Positions 1-10,313 of a stretch of 64,000 bases of DNA are shown piece by piece. This DNA comes from Trichopria drosophilae. Its lineage: Eukaryota > Arthropoda > Insecta > Hymenoptera > Diapriidae. The translations under genes and the position numbers were made by a program. The notes beneath the pieces are model-generated. The model made no database searches. It was given only the letters and a program-made list of their open reading frames with translations, and was not told where the DNA came from. Position 1 is the first letter of the stretch; each line of letters begins with the position of its first letter. The stretch is taken from contig CM059584.1 in the NCBI GenBank assembly GCA_030407085.1, positions 88,300,501 to 88,364,500 of the forward strand. Reading direction: 5' to 3'.

Positions 1-480
1 AGAAAATTAAACATTTTTTCCAGACAAAAGAAATGAGCCTAGTATGGCCTTCCAATATACAATACTCATAAAGTATTAAATGGTCAAAGATAACATAAAA
101 ACCAAATTCTCGTTCACATTTTGTTTTGTATAAACCACCTATTGCATTGTAATAAATCAACATATTTTTTTCCAAAAGTAGACAAAAAGATGGAAAATTT
201 GTTCGAATTGGTCCAATAGAATAAGAAAGCCTTAATGATTTTTTAAAAAACAGGCTTTTTTGCCCTTATTTAAAAATTCACCACAGTGTATCTCGGGCTG
301 TAGGGCACATAAAGGGCTAAAAATTGGTGGAGAACTTCTTTCAGTATGTAATTTTATATAAAAAATGGGCGGAAAAATCAGCCGACCCCCATGCGCAATG
401 TTTTTGAAAAGTTGGCTGGAATAACCCATATATATATATAAACATGAAAAAAATATAGGATGGACAAGATGGTGCGTCGG
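1..480. other. AT-rich sequence, nothing recognised
   Basis: No coding pattern, structured repeat or RNA gene could be supported. The small reading frames here run through low-complexity AT-rich sequence. The segment ends in a TA dinucleotide stretch at about 430-440, just before the GC-richer retrotransposon fragment. Confidence 0.6.
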
Positions 481-499
481 ATCCCCTGGGCTTGATCTT

Positions 500-1205
500 G
501 TTCATGGTCGCCCCCAGGGATCGCGATCCACCTCCTCACAAAAGTCCTGCCAGCACTTTCTTTTCGCGGCCTTGATGGCAATCTTGAGCCTCTTTCTCTT
601 TCTTTCATAGTCCGCGGCCAGTTGGTAGTACCGGGGCTTATGAATTGCTCTCTGGTGCAGCCTTCGAGCCCGAAGGCACTCTCGACGGATATCTGCGATT
701 TCCTCGTTCAACCAGTAAACTGGGGGTCGGCCGCGAGGATTTGACTTCACGGCCATAGAGGCATCGCAAGCCGATGGTTGGTCTTCGCGCTATCCCATTC
801 CGTCGCCCATGCATTGAAGTCCCCCCCCCCCCCCCCCCCCCCGATCACTAATGGGAGTCGGGAGGTTCTTGCACTGGCGACGATGGCTTCCAGGGATCCT
901 TGGAACTCGTCGATGGTAAGACTGGGAGGGAGGTAGCAACTGTATAGTCTTATACCAGCAACCTCCACTCAGGTGAAGCTGGGCAGGGGATCGGACATCT
1001 TATTGGATATGTGGAGATTCCCACACACCCAGATGGCCGCCTTGCTGGTGGAATTCTTCACCCAGCTCGGTTTACAAAGATCCCGGTAAGCCTCGCTGAT
1101 GACGGCTATATCGGCCTTCTCCTCCTTGACCAGTTGAAACAGCAGGTCCTGGTCCACCGCACAGTGATTGAGGTTTATTTGGAGCACCTTAGCCATTGTT
1201 GGTCT
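500..1205 (-). pseudogene. R1-like non-LTR retrotransposon ORF2 start, endonuclease domain (element B)
   Basis: Reading from high to low coordinates, ORF2 begins near 1,193 with MAKVLQINLNHC, the usual opening of an APE-type endonuclease. SEAYRD follows, then GDFNAWATEWDSAKTNHR near 780-830. The sequence then jumps to RGRPPVYWLNEEIADIRREC at 502-756, which in R1-type elements lies between endonuclease and reverse transcriptase. Roughly 100 or more codons of the endonuclease C-terminal part are therefore missing, and no reverse transcriptase follows. A 22-base poly-C run has expanded inside the GGDFN motif, and there are frame breaks near 968 and 750. This is a dead 5' fragment. The clade call (R1/I group) rests on the wording of these blocks together with the ORF1 zinc knuckles next to it. 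Confidence 0.75.
821..842. repeat. poly-C homopolymer, 22 bases
   Basis: Twenty-two consecutive C on the plus strand, inside the endonuclease motif of element B, where a short G run normally encodes two glycines. It is either an expansion or an assembly-length artefact. Confidence 0.95.
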
Positions 1206-1239
1206 GTGCTCCAACCTCTTGCGTTGCACGATGTTTGGC

Positions 1240-2578
1240 TACGCAGTCCTCAATCTTGTGGCCCTCTTTGCCACACCGAAAGCACTGCGCCGAGCGATCG
1301 ACCGCGCTCTTACAACCCCTTGCCAGATGTCCGCTGTCGTGGCAACTGTAACAACGCGGGGTTCCCTCGCGTATTCGAACCCGGCAATTAACCCAGCCAA
1401 TTTTAAGCTTCCCCTATTGCAGCAGTGTGTTTGCTACTGCGACGGGAAGCAAGATATTGGCCGCCTGGGTTCCGCTATATGCTTCCCTGACCTTGATATT
1501 CTCAGGGGTCACTGCTTCCGGTGAAGTCATCTCAATGATGGCCTGTGCCACCTCCTCCCGAGTTGTGGCCTCGTCCATGTCCTTGATGGTGATGGCTTCC
1601 TTATGGGACAGTGCCTGTACAACAGCTGTGCCTTTTAGGATGGACGTGGCCGCTGCTTGGAGCTCTTGGGTGCACACGCTAGGCGTTGCAAGCTCTATGA
1701 GCAGTTGGCCTGCTTTCGTCCGCCTGATGGCGGTCACCCTTTCTCCTAACTTTTGCAGTTCTGGCGCAGCTTTCATGGTCTTCAGGATGTCGACACATGA
1801 CGCACCGTCCGCTGCCTTGATCTTGATGGAATCGGGGCGGAAGGGTCCGAGGCCGGCTTTTGATTCCGGCTTCCCCCTGTGTCGCTTATCGACATCCGTT
1901 CCCTGCTGCTGCTGCTGATGTTGTTGCTGCTGCCGCCGTTGTTGCTGTTGATGCCGCTGCGGATGTTGTTGCTGTTGATGCCGCTGCGGATGTTGTTGCT
2001 GCTGATGCTGTTGCGGTTGTTTCGCCTTCTTCTTTATGTTGTTTTGGCCGTTTCTGACCACCGTAACCCAGTCCTGGTCTTCCGACTGGGGTTGCCGCCG
2101 ATGTTCTGCAGCTGGTGGTACGGGGCGTTCCTCTTTCTCCTCTTCTTTCCTGACCCGTTTTGTCGCTTGCAGATGCAGCGGCGAGGGTCCTTTACGCTCC
2201 GGACGTTCGGGGGGCTTACGGAATAGGGGCGACGTTTGGCTCGCCCCGTCCTGGCAGGTGACCGACGCGACGCCTGCGAAGCCCCCGAACTTTCTCGTGC
2301 CTTGGCGTAATGGCTAAAGGCACGAAGTGTGCCTTTGGCCATATTCTTGAGCTCCTTGTAGAGATTTTTCTTTTCCTGAAACTTACAGTCTCGTGCGCCT
2401 TTCCTGACAGAGTGTCACTTGTAACATTTAATGCTGTTGGGGCCGAGTGACCAACACCAACAACACTGCGGTTGCCTGATAACGACGCCGAAGAGCCCGC
2501 TTGCTCACTCGTACCCGACGCCGGTACTGGGGATCCGACCCCTGCACCGTAAGCTTTTATCTGCAGCTGATCTTCCAT
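1240..2578 (-). pseudogene. R1-like non-LTR retrotransposon ORF1 (gag-like) with poly-Q and two CCHC zinc knuckles (element B)
   Basis: ORF1 starts at about 2,578 (MEDQLQIKAYG). A basic, low-complexity N-terminal region is followed by a glutamine-rich block at about 1,900-2,030, then a globular central region (about 1,414-1,860) of the kind that precedes zinc knuckles in R1-type gag proteins. In another frame at 1,312-1,353 and 1,243-1,284 are two CX2CX4HX4C knuckles, CYSCHDSGHLARGC and CFRCGKEGHKIEDC. In this family they bind nucleic acid and package the element RNA. At least three frame changes (about 2,340, 2,060 and 1,414) break the frame, so it is not functional. ORF2 follows at once at about 1,193, as expected for a two-ORF element. 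Confidence 0.8.
1896..2022. repeat. CTG/CAG-rich trinucleotide tract
   Basis: Imperfect GCTGTTGTTGCTG-type repeats that encode the polyglutamine-histidine stretch of the ORF1 remnant on the minus strand. Within it, the block giving QQQQHPQRH is itself tandemly repeated. Confidence 0.85.
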
Positions 2579-2722
2579 ACTTGGTTTATTGTTCGGGGTT
2601 CCTTCCCCTAGCTAGTTCTTTGGTCCGCGTCGGGTATTTTATTTCTCCGATACCTTTTACCAGCATTCCCCGATCCGCCACCTGGGGACGCGCCCGTGAG
2701 AAGGAACCAGCAAGACTCCGGC

Positions 2723-2724
<2 letters not shown>

Positions 2725-2791
<67 letters not shown>

Positions 2792-2870
2792 CGTGCGTGT
2801 GTGTCCGTGCGTGCGTGCGTATGCGTGGGCGTTTGCGTGTGAATGCGCGTGTGCGTGTGTGTCTCCGCGC
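2725..2870. repeat. (GT)n microsatellite grading into GTGC-rich sequence
   Basis: An uninterrupted GT run from about 2,725 to 2,787 is followed by a degenerate GTGC/GTGT tail to about 2,865. It sits at the 3' break of the R1-like reverse transcriptase fragment on the minus strand. All reading frames across it are repeat translations. Confidence 0.95.
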
Positions 2871-2899
2871 TTTGATAAATGCGGAAACGATGTAAAAAG

Positions 2900-4450
2900 C
2901 TGCGAAAACAGCAGCGCCCAGATAGCATCTGGGTCAGATGGAAAGCGACATGTCCGTGTCGTCTGCCCGTCCACTTTGATACATCTGAGATGTCGCAGTA
3001 AGTCCATCGCCCCTAGTCTGCTGAATCCCATATTAGTTGCCATTGGTCTATGATCATGCTGGACCATTTCTTGTGGTTATCATCCTGGTCGGCGATGTTC
3101 TGCTTTGTAGCCCTCCCTTCACTGTGTACTGCGGCTCTCTCGGTTGCAAGGAGGTCTACAGGAGGAAGCCCAGCGACCACCGAGACAACGATGTCCGTTA
3201 CAGTACGGTAGGCACGAGCAACTCTTAGGGCGGCTGTTCTGTAGGCCCGTGGGCAAGCGGCTCCACAGCTCATATGGATGTTCATAGCATCAGCCCACAT
3301 CGGTACCCCGTAGAGGACGACGGAGCTTACTACCGATCACAGGAGGAACCGTCGCGGTTGCTTCGATCCCTCATGTTGGGGATGATGCTGGAGAGCGTAC
3401 GGGCCACTTTGGCTGCCTTTGCGCCTACGCTCATCAGGCGTTGTTTGAACGACAGCCGCACATCTAGAGTGACCCCAAGATATTGGATAGCGTCCAACCT
3501 TTTCTTTACTCGAGAAATGAGTACCGCCTCTGTCTTCTCTGCCGCCAGATCTAACCTATAGTTTCTCAACCACGTAGCTACTACCTCGATAGATTCATCT
3601 CCGCTAAATTGCACCTCGTCGATGGTCTTCGCGACGAAGATTTGTGCAAGGTCATCTGCGAAAGCTACCATGGACACCCTGTCTGAAAATTACTGCCTCA
3701 ACAGTCGATCATACAAGACGTTCCATAGCAAGGGTCCCAGAACCGAGCCCTAATATAGGGTCCGCTCTGTTACGTAGCTTGAGATGGCTTCTCGTAGGTA
3801 GAGCGGCACCTTCAGATCTTCGAGTGCCTGCATGATGCACTCCTACCTGGCCGTATTGAATGCGATCCGAATATCCAGTGCAATATGGTACCCATGCACC
3901 TGGTATTACGGCTACCACTGATGCCATCCATGGCTATTGCTTTCACTCGGCCGATGGCATCGACGGTTCAGCGCCCCTCCTGAAAGCCGAACTGGTTGTC
4001 GGAAAGATCTCCGGCATTTTCGATGGCTGCTTCTAGTCTGGTACAAATAACCCTCTCATATAGCTTCCCGGGGATGTCAAGCATGCAGAAAGGTTGGAAC
4101 GTTGATGGGTCGTCCGGGGGTTTGTTTCCCTTAGACAGAAGCACCAGTCTCTGTTCTTTCCACTGCACCGGGAAGCATCCTTTCGTCAGACAAGCACTGA
4201 ATGTCGATGTGAAGATGGTTGGGACATTCAGTGCTGCGATCTTCATTGCCATACCAGGTACCCCATCCATTCCTAGGGCCTTACGGGTGGACATTTTCTC
4301 AGCAGCCATCTTCAGTTCGGCTTCGGTAACATCTGGCGACTCGACTGCACCAGCAATTGACATCAGGCCGGTGCCAATCGGCCGTTCCCGAAGTTCTGGG
4401 AATAGGGCGGGAACCTGCGAGAAGGCCTGCGCTTCGGCTGCTGCCCGGAC
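2900..4450 (-). pseudogene. R1-like non-LTR reverse transcriptase fragment (element A)
   Basis: From high to low coordinates: a block with KMSTRKALGMDGVPG and QRLVLLSKGNKPPDDPSTF (3,968-4,363), the fingers and palm entry of the reverse transcriptase, ending in NQFGFQEGR. A degraded middle follows (3,709-3,927). Next comes VAFADDLAQIFVA with IQYLGVTLDVRLSF (3,330-3,677), which holds the catalytic FADD. Last is the C-terminal region with ACPRAYRTAALRV (3,013-3,300). Frame breaks separate these blocks, and the GT microsatellite truncates the 3' end. The family copies element RNA into DNA at a nicked target; this copy is dead. It may be the same family as element B, placed head to tail with it on the minus strand, but no overlapping domain allows a test. 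Confidence 0.8.
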
Positions 4451-4600
4451 CCTGGGACTATAACCTGCTTGCAGGCCACTACCGGGCGCCCCATGTGTGG
4501 GGTCAGGGTAGGGCCGCGGGGACGCTAGGACGAAGAGAAAAGCCCAATTGTATGGAGCAGAAATTCACCGCAGGGAATAAGGGAAAGGGGTTTAGCGTGG

Positions 4601-5206
4601 GTGACAGTGACGAGGCGAGCCGGGCTGTTCTGCCCCAGAGCGGGAGCAGCAGCCCACGGCTCCTCGATGAGGGGGAAGTGGGAGGCACCGACTGTGCAAA
4701 TTGCTTGTGTGATGGCGCGAGCAAAGGAGAATTGCCGCCCAGCAGAGCGAGGAAACACGGAGGGCCCCGGAGGCGGCGATGGCTGCCATATGGCAGTCGG
4801 CGCCGTCGCGGACCCGACGGGTGACTGGGCCCATGCCGGCACCGGGCCCAGGATCATCGCTAGCGAGGTGGTGGCGGGTTCTTCGAAGGCCGTCAGCACG
4901 AGCGCACCGTCCACGCCTCGGACGATCTTCCGCCCTAAGCGGCGGAGCGAGTCCGACGTGTTGGGCGTCGTGGTGGCGGCCACGAAGAAGTCCTGCGTAG
5001 AGGTCGAGACGGCAGGGTCCGTGGACTCCGACATGGAGTTGGACGTTGTGACCCTGCCGTCCGGATTGCATGCGGAAGGTGCCGAGGCACCGAAATGCAT
5101 GGGCGCCAAAGCTTTACTCGGAGCGATGCAAATACCGTCCTAGAGCGCCTCGGAGAGCTGCGATCGCTCCTCGAGCAGACGCTCGGGGCGGTGGTGTCGC
5201 TCTAAG
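4601..5206 (+). pseudogene. possible retrotransposon gag (ORF1) N-terminal fragment
   Basis: A GC-rich open frame (4,601-5,143) reads through KAVSTSAPSTPRTIFRPKRR and VETAGSVDSDMELDV. After a frame change near 5,110 it continues as a leucine-rich stretch, VLERLGELRSLLEQTLGAVV, that could form a coiled coil before a stop at about 5,204. A low-complexity, basic and acidic N-terminal part followed by a coiled coil is common in non-LTR ORF1 proteins, but I recognise no diagnostic domain. An equally long frame exists on the minus strand (4,525-5,109). I prefer the plus strand only because of the coiled coil, so the assignment is weak. Poly-C follows at about 5,264. Confidence 0.35.
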
Positions 5207-6546
5207 CGGGGGTGGCGAGTGGGAAACCGCGATTGACCACGGTGCAAAGGGGAGTGGTTAACCCCCCCCCCCCGTCTTTACGTTCAGTACGAACAGTATT
5301 GAGATTTTGACGTTTGCGGAATTAATGAAGAATACAGCTTTGTGGAAAAGTTATTGAAGTTGACCTGTGAGATGACACAATAGAGATCCGTCCGAAAAGT
5401 GTCTTGGAGCACCTTCTTGGAATTTTGACAGCGGTCTGTGGTCTTCTAGTATCCTTGCCAGTGAAAAAATAGAAATTTGTAGCTCCAGAAACTCTACGAA
5501 AACGTAAGTAAACTTTTCTCAATGTAATGATTGAAATGATCTTGTAAGTGCGGGTTTTAACTCCCAAAAGAATCTTCGTAGTTGATTGCTGGAAATAAAT
5601 TGAAAACGATTATAAAAAAGTGTAAACAACGGAATTAAGAATTTATATAATTTGTCGTAATGCCATGTATCATGTACAGAGAGCACAAAATACTTGTGGT
5701 TTCTCTTTCCGACACATCTGGCTTGTGTCTGATAATGTCTTGTTTATATTAAGACAAGAAGTCAAATAGACAAGTAGTTCGTCTCTATACATTAGTGAGT
5801 TGTCTTCCAATATTAGCCAGTTGTCCTCCGACACGAGCCAGTCGTCTTTAGATATTAACCACTGGTGTCTCATGACGACTCACTAACGCTTAGAGACGAA
5901 CTACTTGTCTTTGAAAACAAAACATTATTAGACAGGAGTCAGCGGTGTCAGCAAACAAACTATTAGTATCGTAGTTCGCCCAGCTTCTATGTTTACACAT
6001 TTTTAAGTATTTTTTTGCATTTTGAGTATGAAATGCACTAGAAATGTATTTGCGATATATGATAATTAATCAAGAAAGTATCTGATAATATAGTTGATTG
6101 TTACAGTGGATTGCCGATGATATGAAACAATTTAAATACGAAACAGTCCCTCTTTTTGTCTTCAATTGAAGCGTTGCTGAGAACAGCTTGACGAGATTAG
6201 TGTGTTGACATCGGTTTTCTGACATCCTGGCTGTTGAAAAAGTACAAATTTTGTAAAATTTATTGAAAAGTAAGTAAACATTTCTGAAATGTAATCTTCC
6301 AGTGTTCTTGGGAGTACATTTTTTCATTTAGAAAGGAATCTCTGTAATCGACTTATAGGAGAAAGGAAAAAACAATTAGAAGCATGTGTTGCTTCTAATT
6401 ATTGTATTAAGAATTTAAGTCTTTTCACGTAAAGATATATCATTATTTTAAGCTCTGAAGTTCTTCCATCTTTGTATATTTGCATTTTCTTAAATATTTT
6501 CTGTATATTTCAAGCCTGAAGTGCACATGCGATAAAATTGTGATAC
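5207..6546. repeat. AT-rich region with diverged repeat copies, no gene
   Basis: The motif GTAAGTAAACTTTTCTC near 5,505 recurs near 6,265 (GTAAGTAAACATTTCTG) in the same orientation and, inverted, near 7,325 and 8,930. Longer blocks at 7,128-7,345 and 8,776-8,940 also match each other directly (AAGCTGGA then GAACTT then GAGCT). I read this as four old copies of one AT-rich repeat spread over 5.3-8.95 kb, two in each orientation, with younger insertions between them. Confidence 0.55.
5768..5910. repeat. imperfect palindrome enclosing diverged 21-bp tandem repeats
   Basis: The left arm 5,768-5,804 and right arm 5,874-5,910 pair over 37 bases with about 4 mismatches; the first 20 bases, starting AGACAAGTAGTTCGTCTC, match perfectly. 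Between and within the arms, units at 5,779, 5,800, 5,821, 5,842 and 5,863 repeat every 21 bases (TTGTCTTCCAATATTAGCCAG type). Confidence 0.85.
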
Positions 6547-6561
6547 GCAACTATTCTATTA

Positions 6562-7028
6562 AGGATAAAAAAGGATAAAGGAAAGGAATTATCCCCAGCT
6601 TTAATGACATTTTAGACTATTCCCCGGTCGGCTCTCGGGTAGATAGGACGGACAGACTATCGAACACATCACAAGACAATACATAGACAAATACAAGGCA
6701 TCACCCACCCAGAGCCAGTCCCCCCCATTACTGCGCCCCGTAGAGCGACTTGACCCCTCCGTATCGCATTTGCACGAGATCTGGGAAAACTACGGGAAAC
6801 CCAGACAGATACAGTCGATGAACTACTTTATCGTCAGAGGATACCCTCTGACGGTAAAGCAGGTGTGTCTCCCACTCAGGAATCGGCCTGTTATCTTTGT
6901 CGTAGCAGGCGCAACGCTCGTTTTTTTTATTCTAACAGACACCCTTCCAAGTATGCATTCCCAATCAGGATGCTTTACTTGAAAGAGCGACTACGAGTCG
7001 CGCCGACCACAGGACAATTGCTGTCGGT
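6562..7028. mobile_element. 467-bp insertion flanked by a 15-bp direct repeat
   Basis: GCAACTATTCTATTA occurs at 6,547-6,561 and again at 7,029-7,043, bracketing a GC-richer block in AT-rich surroundings. That is what a target-site duplication of a retroposon would look like. Inside, the plus strand can be read as CYLCRSRRNARFF followed by LKERLRVAPTTGQL, which might be a degraded transposon protein, but I cannot name it. A small hairpin (CGTCAGAGG / CCTCTGACG) lies at about 6,833-6,853. Confidence 0.55.
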
Positions 7029-7592
7029 GCAACTATTCTATTATATAATGAAAGTGTCTCGTGATATATTTATCTTCTACAGTCGATTGTCAGGATTTCC
7101 ATGACAGGGAATGCTACAAGAAGTACGAATAGATAAAGCTGGAAGAACTTGGGAGCTCGAAATAATAGCAATATAACTCATTGGGATAAAAGATTTAAAT
7201 TCTAAGTACGATTGCTCACAGTTTCTTCTAATCAGTTTTGGATTTCCTTTCTTCCGTAAGTCAAGTACCGAGATTCTATTGTAAATTAAAAAACATACTC
7301 CAAAGATCACTGAATATTACATTTGAGAAATGATTACTTACGTTTCAGGAATTTTTCAGGACCTTCAAAAATTTAATTTTTTTTCCAGCAATGATTTCGT
7401 TGAAGTGCTGTCAAAATACCAAGTTCGTTAAGCTGTTCCCAGCTACACTTCAATAGTTTCCTACGGTCAAGAGCTACGAATGTAACGAGGTGGTCTATTT
7501 TGTGTTGAATAGGATCTGCCAGTGGAACCATGGCTACGGATGAAAAATCGACTGCAATAGAAATGTGTATCGTTAGATAATTTCTTTATTAA

Positions 7593-8695
7593 CCCCTTGC
7601 GTCTCATTGGGACTGACGTCGCCCCACTTACATTTACATACATTTTGCTGTTTTTCTCGTGAAATCTAAGACGCATTTTGATCCAATCTTTTTCTGTTAC
7701 TTATATAGACCCTAATGATCAGTAAAAAAATTGTTTCCCCTTTATTGCTAATAATATAATTGTTATTAACAAAACAATTTAAATAAATAAGTTTTTTCTC
7801 GAATAAATGCAGATTTAAGAAAACCTCCCATTATTATTTTCTGAAATTTTTTCTCGAATTTTCTCGAACAAAATTTGGTACTCGAGTGTTTTCGGGTTCG
7901 CTGATTGCGAATCCGAGGTTAGATTTGCGAAATTCATAATGTCGAATCCAATACGACGGACAAAAATTTTAAATATAATTCTATTTGGACAATATTTGTT
8001 ATTTGGTGGTTTCTGGGGTCGCTGATCACAAATCCGAGGTTTCTTTTGCGAAATTCAAAATGGCGGATCCAATATGGCGGCAGAAATTTTAAATGTAACT
8101 CTAGAAAAAATTTATGAAATATTTAATTCGTATTACACATTGGAAAAGAGGCTGGGATTCGTTACTTCATAGAAGCTTCCTGGGAATCCAGGACTCACTA
8201 GACAGAAGGTCCTCAGTCCGATTTTAAGTCCCTTCTTTATTTAAAAAAATTTTTTTTTTTATTTTAAAATTTTTAAACAAAATTTTTAATATTTAAATAT
8301 AATCATACTAATATTTATTTATTCATTTACGATATGCAATAAAACAGTTTCTTTTAATGTCAAGCACAACGGAAAATTGAAAAATGTTAGTCCGTCATAT
8401 TGAATTTCGAAAAAATAACTTCGGATTCATAATCAGCGACTCCGAAAACCTCCGAGTAAAAATTTTGTCCAAATAGAATTATATTTAAAAACTTTTAGGC
8501 TATATTGGGCGCGCGATTTTGAATTTCACAAATCTAACCTCTGAAAGTTATATTTAAAATTTTTGTCCGCCATATTGAATCAAACATTTTGAATTTCTCA
8601 AAACTAACATCGAATTCGTAATCAGCGACCCCAAAAACCCTGAGTAACAATTTTCGGCTGAATTGGACAAAAGGAAAAATGCGTGACTTAATGGG
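7593..8695. mobile_element. piggyBac-like nonautonomous element (TTAA target) with inverted fold-back arrays
   Basis: TTAA flanks the block on both sides (7,589-7,592 and 8,696-8,699). The ends are CCCCTTGCGTC and the inverted GACTTAATGGG, which share CCC-N-TT-N-N-GTC. TTAA duplications and CCC...GGG ends are the hallmark of piggyBac-superfamily elements. Inside, about two units of a GTCGCTGATTAC / AAATGGCGGATCC repeat lie in plus orientation (about 7,870-8,105) and two to three in minus orientation (about 8,370-8,660) around an AT-rich centre. No transposase remains. Confidence 0.7.
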
Positions 8696-9175
8696 TTAAT
8701 TTATTTCTGTAAAATATTTCTAGTACATTCCATATTCAAAATGCCAGGAAATGTTTCAAAAATTGTATACATGCACGAAGCTGGATGAACTTTAGAGCTG
8801 AAAATAATAACAACATATGACATTACGAGAGATGATTCAAATTCTTAATACTGTTGTTCGGACTTGTTTTTAATCATTTGTAAATTAAAAAATGCATTTT
8901 CAAGTTCGTTTCCACATCACATTTGAGAAAAGATTACTACCATATATTAGCAAAAATGAGTGAAATCCCCCAAAAAACACTTCTTGTAAAAAAACTCACC
9001 AAGTTCTTATAAGTTAAACATAATTGCCACAAAAAATGCTATCAGAATTAAATTATGTGCTATTATAAGACTATATTCTTATTCTACAAAAAGCATTGAA
9101 ATCATGTAATAAGGCCAATTTCTAATGAATGAAACTATTCATTAATGCAATATACAATAATTTGGAAAGAAAATT

Positions 9176-9690
9176 TTGGGTACATTCAACTATCTTTTTT
9201 ATATTAGTTTTGTTTACTAATAGAGTTATATAATACAAGAGTTGTTGTCGTATGAGTTATTGTAAAGATGAATGTTTTGTTGTGCAAATGAATGTAAATA
9301 CTGTAATATAAAATTAACTGCAATACGGGCGTAACGAAATGTAAAAAATTTCAAATAATGCAATAGTATACTGACTGACACTTCTAAATGGGGATCATTC
9401 CTTCGGGGACCAAGATTCTCCGAAAAACTTGACTAAAAGGGCAGCCAAGTTTTTGACAACCCAGTTGTGGAATGCTTGGAATAAGGGCCAATGTGTATAT
9501 TATTGGTGATATTGCATCGATTTTTAAAGCTCATTAAATACATTAATAACATTTTTTTATTAAATGGTAATTTCATTGAACAAATAATTAGAAATACTGA
9601 GATTTGAATGAAGTTTCTTAAAAATTTTGTGGCGTACGCAAAATTTTCTTTCTAATAATATAGATTTAACGTAGGTGTATTTAAATATTA
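9176..9690. mobile_element. insertion in the left palindrome arm with 14-bp inverted ends
   Basis: This segment is missing from the otherwise matching right arm. GAAAGAAAATTTTG near 9,168 is mirrored by CAAAATTTTCTTTC near 9,640, so the insert may be a small terminal-inverted-repeat element. No coding capacity was seen. Confidence 0.55.
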
Positions 9691-9904
9691 AAATAAAATA
9701 ATTAACGGTTTAGACCCACCAATTGCATTAGATTTTAAAATGCCATGTTTGGAAATTTCTCAAACATTTCAAACACCTTCCGTCGTAATCGCTCGGATTC
9801 ACAAACGTTTAGGCATTGCCGAAATATTTGTAATCTCAACTAGTAATGAAATTAACAACGAAAAAAAGGTAATAGAAAAAAGGAAAGATAAAATTATCCT
9901 TAAA

Positions 9905-9922
9905 GGTTAGGTTAGGTTAGGT
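9905..9922 (+). repeat. interstitial TTAGG telomere-type repeat
   Basis: The 18 bases form GGTTA-GGTTA-GGTTA-GGT, matching the (TTAGG)n telomere repeat of many insects. It lies exactly at the turn of the palindrome, between the direct repeats AAAATTATCCTT at about 9,890 and 9,924. Confidence 0.85.
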
Positions 9923-10313
9923 AAAATTATCCTTTCCTTTTTTCTATTACCTTTTTTTCGTTGTTAATTTCATTGCTAATTGAGATTAGAAATATTTCGA
10001 CAAGGCCTAAACGTTTGTGAATCCGAGCGATTACGACGGAAGGTGTTTGAAATGTTTGAGAAATTTCCAAACTATGGCATTTTAACATCTAATGCAATTG
10101 GTGGGTCTAAGCCGTTAATTATTTTATTTTCTTTCCAAATTATTGTATATCTCATTAATAAATAGTTTCATTCATTAGAAAGAACTTGGCCTTATTACAT
10201 GATTTCAATCCTTTTTGTAGAATAAGAATATAGCCTTATAATTGCACATAATTTAATTATGATAGCATTTTTTGTGGTAATTATGTTTTACTAATAAGAA
10301 CTTTGAATATTAG

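Larger units (their letters stand above)
9003..10313. repeat. large interrupted palindrome centred at about 9,913
   Basis: The right arm, about 9,925-10,313, is the near-perfect inverse of 9,690-9,900 plus 9,003-9,175. Examples are ATTAACAACGAAAAAAAGG near 9,851 against its complement near 9,950, and CTTCCGTCGTAATCGCTCGG near 9,777 against its complement near 10,025. The left arm carries an extra block of about 515 bp (about 9,176-9,690) absent from the right arm. No coding content was recognised. It looks like a fold-back element or an inverted duplication. Confidence 0.9.

Noticed and set aside
2431..3067. Open frames rich in Cys-Val or Thr-His
   Set aside because: They are translations of the GT microsatellite in different frames.
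4525..5109. A 194-codon minus-strand protein
   Set aside because: GC-rich sequence leaves several frames open; the plus strand has the slightly better coiled-coil evidence, and neither is certain.
5670..5873. Minus-strand frame with repeated WLISKDD-like heptads
   Set aside because: It is the translation of the 21-bp tandem repeat; no flanking gene structure.
9905..9922. A telomere or chromosome end
   Set aside because: Only about 3.5 TTAGG units and unique sequence on both sides; at most an interstitial remnant.
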